From: Prorocentrum cordatum
Lineage: Eukaryota > Sar > Dinophyceae > Prorocentrales > Prorocentraceae
Length of the DNA: 64,000 nt
Assembly (NCBI GenBank): GCA_963575745.1
Contig: CAUYUJ010000370.1
Span: 318,960-382,959 of the forward strand
Direction of reading: 5' to 3'
Below, in pieces: positions 1-11,190 of this stretch. The notes below the pieces were generated by a model. It was not told the origin of the DNA and did no database searches. It saw nothing but the letters and a program-made list of their open reading frames with translations. The position numbers and the translations under genes were made by a program. The first letter of the stretch is position 1. The number at the start of each line of letters is the position of its first letter.

Positions 1-935
1 GGTCTGTCTTGGAGGGTCGGGACGATGAAAAAACAAGAAAACCAAAAACCTGCAACAACCAACGGAATTCAATGATTTCGGCCTCTTGCAGCCCTCTTGG
101 GAATGCTCTTGGGGCTCTCTTGGGACGTCTTGGAGGCCTCTTGGGCCATCGGGGAGCCATCTTGGGCGTCTTGGAGCGGTTTTAGGCGCGTCGATGAACG
201 CTTTGACCGTCTTCGACGCCTCTTGGGCCGTGTTTGCAAGCTCTTGGGCGGTCTTAGGCGCCTATTGGGTTGTTTTTGGGCCCTCTTGGGCCGTCTTGGG
301 GCGCACTTGGGGTCCTCTTGGGCGATCTTGGGACGGTCTTGAGGACTTCGTGGGCTGTCTTGGAGGGCCGGGACGACGACAAAAAACAAGAAAACCAAAA
401 ACCTACAAAAAACAAACGGAATTCAATGATTTCGGCCTCTTGCAGCCCTCTTGGGAATGCTCTTGGGGCTCTCTTGGGACGTCTTGGAGGCCTCTTGGGC
501 CATCGGGGAGCCATCTTGGGCGTCTTGGAGCGGTCTTAGGCGCGTCGTGGCGCGCTTTGACTGTCTTCGACGCCTCTTGGGCCGTGTTTGCAAGCTCTTG
601 GGCGGTCTTAGGCGCCTATCGGGTTATTTTTACGCCCTCTTGGACCGTCTTGGGGCGCTCTTGGGGGCCTCTTGGGCGATCTTGGGACGGTCTTGGGGGC
701 TTCGTGGGCTGTCTTGGAGGGTCGGGACGACGAAAAAACAAGAAAACCAAAAACCTGCAAAAAACCAACGGAATTCAATGATTTCGGCCTCTTGCAGCCC
801 TCTTGGGAATGCTCTCGGGGCTCTCTTGGGACGTCTTGGAGGCCTCTTGGGTCGTCTGGGAGCCATCTTGGGCGTCTTGGATCGATTGTAAGCGTCTCGA
901 GGCACGCTTGAACCGTCTTCGACGCCTCTTGGGCC
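1..935. repeat. 354-bp tandem repeat of degenerate CTTGGGGCC array
   Basis: Two full units and a partial third, with landmarks (GGAATTCAATGATTTCGG) at 64, 418 and 770, so the period is 352-354 bp. Each unit is about 280 bp of degenerate 10-12-mers such as GGCCTCTTGGGACGTC plus an AT-rich core of about 70 bp (AACAAGAAAACCAAAAACC). Open frames across it are by-products of the repeat. The same composite family recurs at 8.3, 44.4, 53-55 and 57-58 kb. Confidence 0.85.
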
Positions 936-1015
936 GGACAAGGGCGCTCCCGGAGGCCCGATCCCGCCATGGGGGGTTGCGGTCCAGGCCAGGGAGCCCC
1001 TGGCCCTGTAGCCCG

Positions 1016-1073
1016 GTATATATATATATATATATATATATAAATATATGTATAGGTAGATTGATATATACAT

Positions 1074-1121
<48 letters not shown>

Positions 1122-1153
1122 GTAGATAGATAGATAGATAGATAGATAGATAT

Positions 1154-1200
<47 letters not shown>

Positions 1201-1231
1201 TATAGATATATATATATATACATATATATAT

Positions 1232-1282
<51 letters not shown>

Positions 1283-1363
1283 TATCGATCGATAGATAGA
1301 TAGATATATATATATATATAGTTATAGATATATAAATCTCTATATATATACATATATATATAA

Positions 1364-1396
<33 letters not shown>

Positions 1397-1397
1397 A
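1016..1397. repeat. TA/GATA/GA microsatellite
   Basis: Runs of TA, then GATA tetramers with interspersed TATA, ending in a GA tract. Simple-sequence DNA with no coding content. Confidence 0.95.
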
Positions 1398-3184
1398 ACA
1401 AACAACAACAGAGAACAACTGGAAGCAATGCGTCGGACAAGGAGGGCGAGAGGCCTGGACAAGAAAACGACTCGGCCAGGCGGAACTCGGCCAGTCTGAA
1501 CACGTCCAGGCTGAACTCGGCCCGAGATCAGCTGGCCGAATTCAACCTGGCCGAATTCTTCCTGGCCATGTTCAATTGCTGCCGGCCTGGTGGATCGGGA
1601 TGGAGAAGGGGTGTACAGCAGAAAGCCCACCCTCATAACAAGCACCCCGACAAGCAAAGCCGCTTGGTACACGCGCCCAAGAAAGGGATCGAACAAGACA
1701 GGGCTGTTTAGTAAACGCCCGGTGAGGGCCGCTTGGTAAACCCCAAGTAAAAGGGCGGGGGAGGCGTTTCCTCCCTTGACGGTGGGGATGGGCAGGGAGG
1801 CGCAGAAGAGCAGACGCAGAAATGGAACACCGGACGGGGCGGGCCGGCAGGGGGGCGTGGAGGAAGCTTGGAGAACGATGGAGGACTGGGGGAAGGACCG
1901 GAGGAGGAGGAGGAGTAGGAGGAGGAGGACGTGGAGGAAGCATGGAGACATAAAGAGGGATAACAGAAATGAGATGACGATGGTGGAGAGGTTGAGGAGG
2001 TATATGTGGAGGAATGAGGTTACGAAGAAGACGGGAAACGTCGATCCCCGTATCCAAGGCGGCGGAGATACGCCACCGCCAGCGCCGCGTCCGTCACCAG
2101 GCTGGTGGCCTCATTCGAGAAAGGATGGCTTCGTAAGAAGTGCATTCCTCTCATCGACCGTCCCTCCCTGTCACTCGTCCATCGCACCCTCCTCCACCTC
2201 ACACTCTGGCCGTTCCCCTCGTCCTTGGCCCCCCCTTGCTGCTGCTTCTGCCCCTCGTCCCCCTGACCTCATCCTGGACAACCTTCGCGTAATTAGCAAA
2301 GATCCTTCCGAGGCCAGCCGCTACATCGCTGCATCTCCGTGGCCCTAGAGCCCGCAGGCCCTACGGAACGGAAACACACACACAAACTATATGTGCATAA
2401 ACTTTTTCGGTGCCTCTCGTTTAGATCCGTCACTAGATGGCTTGATCCGAAGATCATCGCCTTGTTCACCGAAGCCTCGCCCGTCGCCACCAGGGCTTGC
2501 ACAGTGCATGCGTTCGCTCGGGCGGGGGTCGGGGTGGGGAAAAGGATGTCTCAGTTTCTAGGCCCCAGAAACTTTTCCTGGGCAAAGGCCATGCCAATTT
2601 CTCCCGCTGCTTCACTCTGCAGACTCATGTTTCGTTGGCCGATGTATTGTGGACATGTAAACTTAAGTCGGGCCTGTCCTCCTACAGGGGGATTTTGGAA
2701 GACAAATAAAGCATAGCCAAACAAACAGACCCCCAACATGGCCAAACCATACTCAAACAATGGTTCCCCTACTGCTTTTCACTGTTTTTTTTGAACATTC
2801 CTCCTGGAGAGGGACAGGCCCGACTTAGAAATGTAGACCTTCTTCGGGCCCTGGGTCTGGACGGCCCCCAGGGCGCCTCTGGATCGGGCCTGGGCGGGGG
2901 CGACGCCCCGGAGAGGGAGCGGGCGGCGCCGTGCGATCCTCGCCCGCGGGACCTCCGGCCAGGCCCTCACCCCCCGGAGCGCGGGCGGGGGATACCCGCT
3001 GCGCGAGCGGCGCAGAGAGCCGCGCCCGGGGCATGCGGAATGACACGGCCTGCGAGCGACTCGCGCAGGGCTCTCTCGAGAACGGCCCGGCGCCCCCCTC
3101 GCTGGAGCAGCACATGGGGGAAGCGAGAGGTCACTGCCGAGGTTGTCGGCCCTGTTCCTGGAGATTGTGGCCTTGTCGGCCCAA
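1398..3184. other. Non-coding stretch, no gene recognised
   Basis: 1445-1570 contains irregular repeats of GGCCGAATTC and AACTCGGCC type. 1640-1745 repeats GCCGCTTGGTA. 1895-1935 is a short GGA tract. The rest is unique-looking sequence. Open frames are short and show no recognisable domain. Confidence 0.5.
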
Positions 3185-3422
3185 TGTTTGGGCGCCCGAG
3201 TTATCCGGGATAACTCGGGTCCGGGGTAACTCGGGTTTGGATTCCCGGAAAAGGAACCCGAGTTAGCCCTGACCCGAGTTACCCCTGATGATTCGGGGCT
3301 CTTGGACGGCCGATTTATCCGGGGTAACTCGGGTCCGGGGTAACTCGGGTTTGGATTCCCGAAAAACGAACCCGTGTTATCCCTGACCCGAGTTACCCCT
3401 GATGATTCGGGGCTCTGAAATG
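3185..3422. mobile_element. CCCGAGTTA palindromic element, copy 1
   Basis: Two tandem half-units start TTTGGGCGCCCGAGTT and end GATTCGGGGCTCTGA. A perfect 12-bp inverted repeat with a 1-base centre (CCCGAGTTATCC and its complement) lies at 3195-3219. GGGGTAACTCGGG and CCCGAGTTACCCC arms follow. The element (3187-3420) is flanked by TG (ATG on the left, ATG on the right). The second copy at 21117-21300 is also flanked by TG. It has no coding capacity. Mobility is inferred from the empty-site comparison at 21.1 and 63.6 kb. Confidence 0.7.
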
Positions 3423-3644
3423 TTGTTTTTGCCCATATTGCCGGACGTTGTTGCTCCAGGGCGAAGGTTCATTTCCCCCTCCTGCAATTTACCTCCGTCG
3501 GGTGTTGCTGGAGGTGCCCCTGGCCCAAGGCGCCCCCAGCTTGTCGGGCCATTTTGGAGCCCCTGGGGCCCTCTGGGCCTCGTGAGGGGCGCCATGAATC
3601 CTGGAGGTACCTTGGGCCAGGGGTACTTCTAGCAACACCCGACT

Positions 3645-3706
3645 TTGTGTGTGTGTCTGTCTGTGTGTGTGTGTGTGTCTGTGTGTGTGTGTGTGTGTGT
3701 CTCTGT
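3645..3706. repeat. GT/CTGT microsatellite
   Basis: TGTGTG with interspersed TCTG. Confidence 0.95.
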
Positions 3707-3842
3707 CCAGCCAGTCGTGAACTCAACGCGCGTGCCAATACCCAATCAGCCCAGCCGCGAACCACGAGCCGGTGCTGCTCCTCTCCCGCAGCCCCTTCCC
3801 CCCGGCCGGCGAGGAGCAGCGAGGCGGCGAACCCAGACCCCC

Positions 3843-3867
3843 GACGTCATGAATTTTTCATGACGTC
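3843..3867. repeat. Perfect 11-bp inverted repeat
   Basis: GACGTCATGAA at 3843-3853 is followed by a 3-base loop and its exact complement at 3857-3867. The arms contain a CRE-like TGACGTCA-related core (GACGTCATG). No gene lies nearby, so function is unknown. Confidence 0.6.
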
Positions 3868-3920
3868 GACCCCCAGCGGTATGGACCCATTCCCCGGGAC
3901 CGTTTTTTCGTCCTGAGTCG

Positions 3921-4017
3921 TTTTTTGACGGTCCCGAGGGCCGGTAAGGGCCCCCAGAGGCCAAAAATAATCAAAAACCTCCCGTCGTGATTTTTTCATA
4001 GCTCGAGGGGGTCTGGG
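3921..4017. repeat. Dispersed repeat shared with 63889-63974
   Basis: Both copies share TTTGACGG, CCCCAGAGGCC, then CGTCGTGATT and CGAGGGGG in the same order and orientation with short indels. No ends or target duplication could be defined. Confidence 0.55.
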
Positions 4018-4163
4018 AACGGAGCAGCAAAGACCGGCGAGGGCAATGCCGCAAACGCCGGCCCGCGAGCCGCGAAATGACGAAGCAGGCCGAGACCGCC
4101 GGGGCCCGGACGCCGCGGCAGCCGTCGCCGCCGACCTTCCGCTCCCTGGCCTTCGGGCCTTCG

Positions 4164-4312
4164 CTCCTCCTCCTCCTCCTGCTCCTGCCTCCTCCTCCTC
4201 CTCTTCCTCCTCCTCCTCCTCCTCCTCCTCCTCCTCCTCCTCCTCCTCCTCTCCTCCTCCTCCTCCTCCTCCCCCTCCCCCTCCCCCTCCCCCTCCCCCT
4301 CCCCCTCCCCCC
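4164..4312. repeat. CCT then CCCCCT microsatellite
   Basis: (CCT)n grades into (CCCCCT)n at about 4268. Proline, serine or leucine runs translated from it are artefacts. Confidence 0.95.
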
Positions 4313-4380
4313 TCGGGACGATCCCGGCACCCCAGGGAACGCCCGTTCGGGACGATTCCCGCACCCCAGGGAACGCCCTC
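4313..4380. repeat. 34-bp tandem duplication
   Basis: Two copies of a unit starting TCGGGACGATCCCGGCACC, at 4313 and 4347. Confidence 0.75.
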
Positions 4381-4480
4381 AACTCGGGTCGGGCGAAAGG
4401 GGGGGATAGCAAAGGGGGGGTTTGAGACTCAGCTCACGCAGCTGCTTTTCCCGGCGCCTTCCGGCGCCGGAGGCGGCTAT

Positions 4481-4572
4481 GTATCGAGGAATGGACCCCT
4501 CGGCGAGGCCGAAAACAGCTGCATGCAGCAAATTTCGTACCCCCCCCTTTCTTCCCAAACCCCCCCTTTCGT
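4481..4572. repeat. Segment duplicated at 4953-5043
   Basis: ATCGAGGAATGG, AGCTGC-GCAGCA and a C-tract followed by TTTC appear in the same order and orientation at 4481-4572 and 4953-5043. The two copies flank the MITE at 4719-4936. This looks like a local duplication. Confidence 0.6.
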
Positions 4573-4713
4573 CCGGCCCGATCAACGAGGCGCGGCGTTC
4601 GGAAAACAGTCGAGAACATGCCGAGGCCGCCGCCGCCGCCGTCCTGTCGGGGGGGACGACGAAGGGGCAGGACAGCAAAGAGTGGAGCAAGGACTCCGCC
4701 CACGTGGCTGGTC

Positions 4714-4941
4714 TCCCTTTTGGACGCCCGAGATGGGCACGGAAAGAATGGGTACAATGCCCAACAGACAGCAGTTCTTGTTCATTTTGAACAGGACTCG
4801 CTGTCCACGCCGCCGCGGTCTGTGTCCATTCGAGACAGGAGGCCGCCCGCCCAACAGCGGCCGCTGTTGGTTTGGGACAACATTTGTTGTTAGGCATTGT
4901 GCCCATTTTTTTCCGTACCCACTTTAGGCGTCCAAATCCCT
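4714..4941. mobile_element. MITE-like element (family A), copy 1 with 5-bp TSD
   Basis: The element is 4719-4936 (218 bp). Its terminal inverted repeats begin TTTGGACGCC and end GGCGTCCAAA; the complementarity extends about 50 bp inward with mismatches. A perfect 5-bp direct repeat TCCCT lies at 4714-4718 and 4937-4941. The second copy (6550-6761) is in the opposite orientation and about 80% identical internally (estimated by eye). No transposase frame exists, so it is non-autonomous. Length, TIRs and TSD fit a MITE; the superfamily is not assigned. Confidence 0.8.
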
Positions 4942-5034
4942 GGCGCCTCCTGCATCGAGGAATGGGCCCGGCGGCGGGGCCGAAACCAGCTGCCTGCAGC
5001 AGACTTCGCGCGCCCCCCCCTTTCCCCATGCCGC

Positions 5035-5216
5035 GCTTTCGTCCGCCACCGCCGAGGCCGCCGCCGCGGCCGCCGCGGCCGACGCCGCCGAGGCCGCCGC
5101 CGAGGCCGCCGAGGCCGCCGCTCTCCGCCGCTCGAGGCCCCGGCCGCGGGCCCGTCGCCCGCGAGGGCGGCCGCTGGCGCCGCCGCGCCCGCGGCGCGGG
5201 CAAAGGCTGAGGCCGC
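5035..5216. repeat. GCCGCCGAGGCC-rich low-complexity tract
   Basis: Imperfect CCGCCG and GAGGCCGCC repeats continue to about 5216. Open in several frames, with no domain. Confidence 0.6.
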
Positions 5217-5351
5217 CGGGGCCTTCGCCGGCGAAGTCGGGACACCCCGCGGGAGGAGGCACTTCGGGGGGGCCGTGAAGGCAGGGCATGGGGCAGTGGT
5301 GGGGTGAGAGGAAAATCGCTCAGAGCGGCCCGTGCAAGAGAGAAGTGCACT

Positions 5352-5525
5352 CCAGATTCCGTAATAAAAGGGAGGGGGTCCAGACCCTCCAAGACAAGCC
5401 ATTTCAGACCTTCCCCGTGGGAGAACCCTCCAAAACATCGTCCCCAGACCCCCCAGGCCCTCCAAGATAGCCTGGAAGAGACCCCCCCCGAAATGAGACC
5501 CCCCTCCCTTTATTACGAAATCTGG
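5352..5525. repeat. Fold-back element with ~30-bp inverted termini
   Basis: The left arm starts CCAGATTCCGTAATAAAAGG and the right arm is its near-complement ending TTATTACGAAATCTGG, with GGGAGGGGGTC extending the match inward. The interior contains CCAAGA-type sequence. No clear target-site duplication. Confidence 0.65.
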
Positions 5526-5928
5526 GGTATTCAGCTGGGCTTCGTTCCCTGGCTCCACCTTTGGGTAGCCCCCCTCTATGAAGCCCCGAGCATCGGCGGC
5601 GCGCCGAGGGGGGTACAGTCAGCCCGTATGATAAGGACGCGCGGTGAGGATGCAAGGGCCTTGGAATGCCGTGTCGACACTTTGCGAGCGGGCGCGGCCA
5701 GCGAAAGTGACCAAGGATGGGCCGAAGGGGGAGATGCAAGGGTAAACTTGGAAAATTGCTCATCCTCACTGTGCGGGTTGACTGTAGGGAGGAACGGGGA
5801 AGGCTCCATGGAATGAGGCCGCCTCTTTGAAGGATCCGGCCCTACATCTGTAGACAAGGTCCGCGCTTTCTAAGAAACAGGGGTGCTTCTAAGAAGCCTT
5901 CCCCCCTCCCCTTACCACCCTCTGCGCC
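5526..5928. other. No gene recognised
   Basis: Unique-looking sequence without convincing coding potential, microsatellite or inverted repeat. Confidence 0.4.
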
Positions 5929-6293
5929 AGAGGCAGGAGGAGGCAGGAGGCATGAGGCATGGGGTATGGCCGGTGGCAGGAGGAGGCAGGAGGATGCAGG
6001 AGGATGCAGGAGGAGGCATGAGGCATGAGGCATGGGGCATGGGGCATGGGGCATGGGGCATGGGGCATGGGGCATGGGGCATGAGGAGGAGGAGTAGGCA
6101 GGAGGAGGAGGCAGGAGGAGGAGGAGGAGGAGGAGGCAGGAGGAGGAGGAGGAGGAGGAGGAGGAGGAGGAAGCGGAGGAGGAGGAGACAGGAGGCAGGA
6201 GGCAGGAGGAGGAGGAGGCAGGAGGCAGGAGGAAGCAGGAGGAGGCAAGAGGAGGCAGGAGGAGGAGGAGGCAGGAGGAGGAGGCAGCCGGCC
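5929..6293. repeat. GGAGGCA / GGGCATG / GGA minisatellite
   Basis: GAGGCAGGA units surround a block of at least nine GGGCATG heptamers (about 6010-6080), then GGA runs. Confidence 0.9.
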
Positions 6294-6544
6294 GAGACCA
6301 TGCTTCCACGGCGCGAGGAGGTCAGGACATCGCGGCGGTGACGACGACGCGGAGGTCAGAATATCTTGGCTAGGGGGCAAACAAACCTACCTCGCTTTTG
6401 ACCACCCTCGCTTCCAAGAGATACCAAGCGATGCCAAACTACGGCCTGTACTGGTCAGGCCGCTTGACGAGGAGGCGCGTGGTACGACTTGGTTTTGCCT
6501 GGAAGCGAAAGCGGGGTAGGTAATTCACGCTCTGATTGGCCCCC

Positions 6545-6766
6545 TCCCCTTTGGACGTCCGACATGGGTACGAAAAAATAGGCACAATGCCCAACAACTA
6601 ATGCTGTCCCAAACCAGCAGCGGCCGCTGTTGGGCAGGCGGCCTTCTGTCTCAGATGTGCACAGGCCGCGGGGACGCCGACAGCGAGTCCTGTTCGAAAT
6701 GAGCAAGAGCTGCTGTTGGGCATTGTACCCATGCTTTCCGTACCCATTTCGGGCGTCCAGATCCCC
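6545..6766. mobile_element. MITE-like element (family A), copy 2 with 5-bp TSD
   Basis: The element is 6550-6761 (212 bp), with termini TTTGGACGTCC and GGGCGTCCAGA and long subterminal complementarity. The direct repeat TCCCC lies at 6545-6549 and 6762-6766. Read in reverse complement it aligns end to end with 4719-4936. The target duplications TCCCT and TCCCC suggest a TCCCY target preference (two sites only). Confidence 0.8.
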
Positions 6767-7355
6767 AAGGGCAGCATGTCGTCCCGGATTCATGCTTGAT
6801 GTTCCAGGGTCCTCCGCAGACGGCCCCAGGAGGGCCGAAGTCGATGGAAGGCGTCGGGATTCAGAAAACAGCCCTTCGGAGTCACGAGAACGGCGGCAGC
6901 GGCGACGACAACTCCAGCGCAGCCAGGCAGCCTCCTTACCCGCAGGGAAAGAGGAGGGAGGAGGAGGGAGGGAGCTGGGAGGCAGGGGGAGAGGAGGAGG
7001 GACGACCAGACCTCCTGTGACTCTATACGAGGTGTCTCGACTGCAGCGATCGCGTGCGCCGAAGACGAGCGAGGGGGGGTGCGCGCAGCATAGCCCGAGG
7101 CATGTGCGCGGACGAGGGGGGTCAAGGAACATGTTGAAAGAAGAAAAGGGGGCCATGGAATCTGGGAGACTTCAGGACCTCGGCCATGAGATCCGCGCCC
7201 CCCTTACAATGCTCACTCCCCCCCAGTCTTGATGGTCTTCGGCTCAGAGCTCGGGCATACGGCGGCCGTTCGGGACGGTCCAGGCACCCACGGAAATCTC
7301 TCGACGAGGATGCGAGAAGATCTCCAATGATACGGGAGAAACAAAAACAATCAAG
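6767..7355. other. No gene recognised
   Basis: Contains a short GGGAGG-rich tract (about 6950-7000). No supported coding region. Confidence 0.4.
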
Positions 7356-7443
7356 GCTGTAGGGCTAGGGGGCTATAGGGCTATTGAGCTATAGGGCTAT
7401 AGAGCTATAGGGCTATAGAATTGTAGGGCTATGGGGCTATATA
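7356..7443. repeat. 9-bp minisatellite GGGCTATAG
   Basis: About nine imperfect copies of GGGCTATAG. Confidence 0.9.
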
Positions 7444-7445
7444 GG

Positions 7446-7571
7446 GCCCCCCCGGGCACGCCCTGGCACCCGGGCACCTGGGCACCCGAGCACCCAGGCA
7501 TCCGGGCACCCCCAAGCACGCCCGGGCACCCGGGCACCCAGGCACCCGGGCACCCCCGGGCACCTGGGCGT
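7446..7571. repeat. GGGCACCC minisatellite
   Basis: Imperfect GGGCACCC / GGGCACGCCC units, about 14 copies. Confidence 0.9.
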
Positions 7572-8270
7572 GCGGCGAAAATCGGCGACAAACCTAACCT
7601 AACCATATGAATCCGCTAGGACCCCTACAGAGACAAGCTCTGATATCGGGAATAGCCAACGAAAGCTTCCTCTCCCTTCTCCTCTGGCGACGAAAACGCC
7701 CCCCTTCGACAAGAGGCCTGCCAGATGGGGTCCGAATAGATGAGGTCGGACCCGATGCATCGCCGATGAATCGGCGATGCATCGGTGATGTCAGCGATGG
7801 ATCGGTGACGTCGGCGTGGATTCCACATCGACCCGTATCGCCGATGCAGCGCGACCCTCCGACCCCATCGACTCGAACCCCTCTGGGAGGCCTGTGGTCG
7901 ACGCCCCCGACGACGAGGCCGACTGGCGCCCATCTGGGAGGCCTGGTGCGTCCTCCCCCCTCTCCCCCTTCGTGTCAGCAGGCTGCTCCGTCTTTTTGAG
8001 CAGTGGTGTGGGCGCAGGCACAACCCTGGCCCTGGACCCAGGCAACTGGCAGAGGCCCCCAAGGTCGCTACGAGCTCGCCGTGGTGTCACGGCAAGAGCA
8101 CCGGAATAAATTCGCCGGCCCAACGGGCCAGGGCGTGCTAAGATCTCCGGTACCTGGTTAACAGTATTTCTAGTTCGCGCGCGCGGGGCGGCCCCCGGGG
8201 GTCCCCGGACGAAAAGTACCCCGGCAAAGTCCCGGCAAGTCCCCGGCAAGGTCGGGCCAGAGATGCCGGA
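7572..8270. other. No gene; contains a 30-bp palindrome
   Basis: 7754-7783 is a perfect inverted repeat with 14-bp arms (GATGCATCGCCGAT) and a 2-base centre, followed by further degenerate ATCGGCGATG copies. 8215-8255 repeats CCCGGCAAG. The rest is unassigned. Confidence 0.5.
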
Positions 8271-8880
8271 GCCCTGTTACAGGGCCCCAGGACGGGCCAA
8301 GAGGTCCCCAAGAAGCCTCCAAGACGGTCCAAGAGGGCCCCGAGACGGCCAAAGATCGCCCGAAGACGCCCAACAGGGCCCCAAGACAGCCCAAGAGGCC
8401 TCCAAGACGCCCCAAGGGCCTTCCAAGAGGCCTCCGAAGAGGGCCCCAAGAGGCCAAAATCGTTGATTTTCATTGTATTTTTCTATGTTTTTTGCGTTCT
8501 GGCTTTTTCGGCTTCCGGACGCTCCAAGACGGCCCAAGAGGCTCCCAAGACCGCTCCAAGACGGCCCACGAGGCTCCCAAGACGGCCCCGGAACGGCCCA
8601 GGAGGGCCCCCAAGACGGCCCAAGTGCCGCCCAAGACGGACCAAGAGGCCCCAAGACGGGCCCAATAGGGGCTCAAGAGGGGAACCGAGAACTGAAAAAT
8701 CGAGCCCTCCGCCCCAGAAGGCGCCCAGGAGGCCCCAAAAAGGCCCCAAAAGGCCCCCAAGAGGCCCCCAAGACGCCCCAAGAGGCGCCCAAGAGGCCCA
8801 AAAGAGGCCCCAAGAGGCCCCAAAACGGCCCCCAAGAGGCCCCAAAACTCGTCTAGCCCACAACGGTGCGACAATATGGG
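8271..8880. repeat. Composite CCCAAGAGGCC array with AT-rich core
   Basis: Two blocks of degenerate CCCAAGAGGCC / CCAAGACGG units (8285-8455 and 8520-8860) are separated by a conserved AT-rich core at 8456-8519 that includes AAAATCGTTGATTTTCATTG. This is the reverse orientation of the unit at 1-935. Confidence 0.8.
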
Positions 8881-8900
8881 CCGGCGGAATGAGCGAAGCG

Positions 8901-9000
8901 NNNNNNNNNNNNNNNNNNNNNNNNNNNNNNNNNNNNNNNNNNNNNNNNNNNNNNNNNNNNNNNNNNNNNNNNNNNNNNNNNNNNNNNNNNNNNNNNNNNN
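8901..9000. other. Assembly gap (100 N)
   Basis: Exactly 100 N, the usual placeholder for a scaffold gap of unknown size. The right edge starts directly in an ACC microsatellite, which probably caused the break. Confidence 0.98.
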
Positions 9001-9100
9001 ACCACCACCACCACCACCACCACCACCACCACCACCACCACCACCACCACCACCACCACCACCACCACCACCAACCACCACCACCACCAGCACCACCACC

Positions 9101-9131
<31 letters not shown>

Positions 9132-9493
9132 CCACCACCACCACCACCACCACCACCTCCACCCCCACCACCACCACCACCACCACCACCACCACCACCA
9201 CCACCACCACCACCACCACCACCACCACCACCACCACCACCACCACCACCACCACCACCACTACCATCACCAGTACCATCCATCACAATCATGATCACCA
9301 CAGCCATCTTCATCACCATCAGCAGCATCATCAGCATCATCATCAACATGATCATCATGACAATTATCATCATCATCATCACCACCACCATCACCACCAT
9401 CATCATCAGCATCATCCTCATAATAATCATCATAACCATCATCACAATCACCATCACTAACACTATCATCGGCATCATCATCCTCATCATCGT
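9001..9493. repeat. ACC microsatellite grading into ATC/ACC
   Basis: About 260 bp of (ACC)n, then about 230 bp of imperfect ATC/ACC triplets. Confidence 0.95.
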
Positions 9494-9819
9494 CACACGC
9501 AAAACGTGACGAATGTTCGATACTCCGAGGAGAGGAAGGTACGCTGGCGAGGCTTGAATAATGAGGACGAGAAGGGGGAGGGCTGTCCTCTCCTCCCCCT
9601 CCTGACGTCAATCCTCTGACTCCTCCTCATTCAGCCCTCCTCATTTTATAATTATCCCCCTCGTTACTCCCCCTTGTGCCCTCCGTGATCCTCCCTCCCT
9701 CCTCCCGCCTCCCGCCCTCCTTCCTCTCCTTCCCCTCGCTGGGTTGGATGGGGGGAAAGGGCCACTTGCTCCCCAGCAGGGCGGGGGAGAACAAGTGAAA
9801 CGGATAGTAGGACAGGGCT

Positions 9820-9838
9820 GATGATGATGATGATGATA

Positions 9839-9878
<40 letters not shown>

Positions 9879-9900
9879 GGATGATGCTGATGCTGATGCT

Positions 9901-9976
<76 letters not shown>

Positions 9977-10070
9977 GCGGTGGTGGTGATGGTGGTGGTG
10001 GTGATGAGGATAATGAGGAGGAGGATGATGAAGGAGTGGGAGGAGGAGGAGAAGGAGAATGAGGAGGAGG
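9820..10070. repeat. GAT / GGA microsatellite
   Basis: (GAT)n interrupted by GCT, then GGT and GGA triplets. Confidence 0.95.
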
Positions 10071-10630
10071 AGGAAGACGACCGAGATAAGGAGGAGGCGC
10101 AAGCTCGCGCGGGAGAGCTCCGGGCAGCGGCAACACCCCGGGCCCCGTCCTTGCGGTGCAGTGTCCTGATGCCCGGGTGCGCGTCCTGTGCCGCGAGGGG
10201 GCGGTGGCACTGTCTTGGCCGCCGCAAGCGCGCTGCCAAGAGCTTGTCTCGAGGAGGCGGCCCGCAAGCATCGATTGACATGACCGTGCCGATCGTTCGT
10301 TCTTCCAGCGGCCGAGTGGCGTCAGCACAGCGAGAGCTAGATTGAGCTGCGAAGGGGGCCTCTACAGACTGGGCCCACGAGCCAGGAAGGACGACGCAGC
10401 ACAATTCGCACACCAATACTTGAGTCCCTCACACATCGACGAACAACTCCTCGACCACACACATACCCACCCCCGCTGAGAAACGACAGGATACTGCTTG
10501 AATCAGATCAAACCACCCGGCTGGAATGACGAGCGAAACAACATGTTACCCCATACCACTCAAATAGCGAACAACCTCAGGAACACTCCGTGGATACTGC
10601 GGTACGAGTGCGGGGCCCCAGGGGCCCGCC
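10071..10630. other. No gene recognised
   Basis: Unique sequence of ordinary composition. No frame is supported by a domain or codon bias. Confidence 0.35.
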
Positions 10631-10935
10631 TGGGCGCCCTCCTGCGGCCTCCAAGATCGCCGCAGCACAGCCCGAACATTTCTCCGAGATTCAACAAGCC
10701 CCACGAGGGCCCCAAGAGGGAGAACGCGAAGGTGCCTTCGAACCCTGCATCCCACGGCGGCCCCACGATTCGCCGCGGAGGCACTTGGAACGCCTCCGAA
10801 AGGCCTCGAAAAGCCTCCAGCGAACCTCCAAGAGGCCGCCAAGACGCCCCACCAGACCCCCCCAACTCCGCGAGAGGTCCCAGGAAACCGCCCCCCCAAA
10901 AACGCCCAAAGCTCCTCCAACATACCTCAATGAAC
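10631..10935. repeat. Degenerate CCAAGAGGCC array
   Basis: Loose CCCCAAGAGGG and CCTCCAAGAGGCC units, more diverged than at 8.3 kb. Confidence 0.6.
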
Positions 10936-11190
10936 GCCCATGAGGCCTCTCGAGGAAGAGTCTCCTAAAACCGAGCGTCGATTGATAAAATTTGGAAGAA
11001 CAATTCACGAAAGATGAACAACAACGACGACGACAACAAGAATCAATGGCGAACTCTCTCGGAGAACACGGCCACCCCTTCCCTTTCGGATCATCTCTGG
11101 GCGGATCTGGCACTTCTTCGGCAGAGGAGGCAGACCAACAGAGGTCGGGAGAGGTCGGGGGCGTAGGAGGCTCAGACCTCGGGGACCTTC

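Noticed and set aside
3546-3560. CCATTTTGG resembling part of the dinoflagellate spliced leader
   Set aside because: Only this short core matches; the flanking CCGTAG and CTCAAG of the leader are absent.
3843-3867. Hairpin as a transcription terminator
   Set aside because: No gene lies upstream and the T-run is in the loop, so there is no basis for a terminator call.
8463-9509. Long frames of poly-His/Pro/Val/Gly around the gap
   Set aside because: Produced by ACC/ATC triplets and the N run; no domain.
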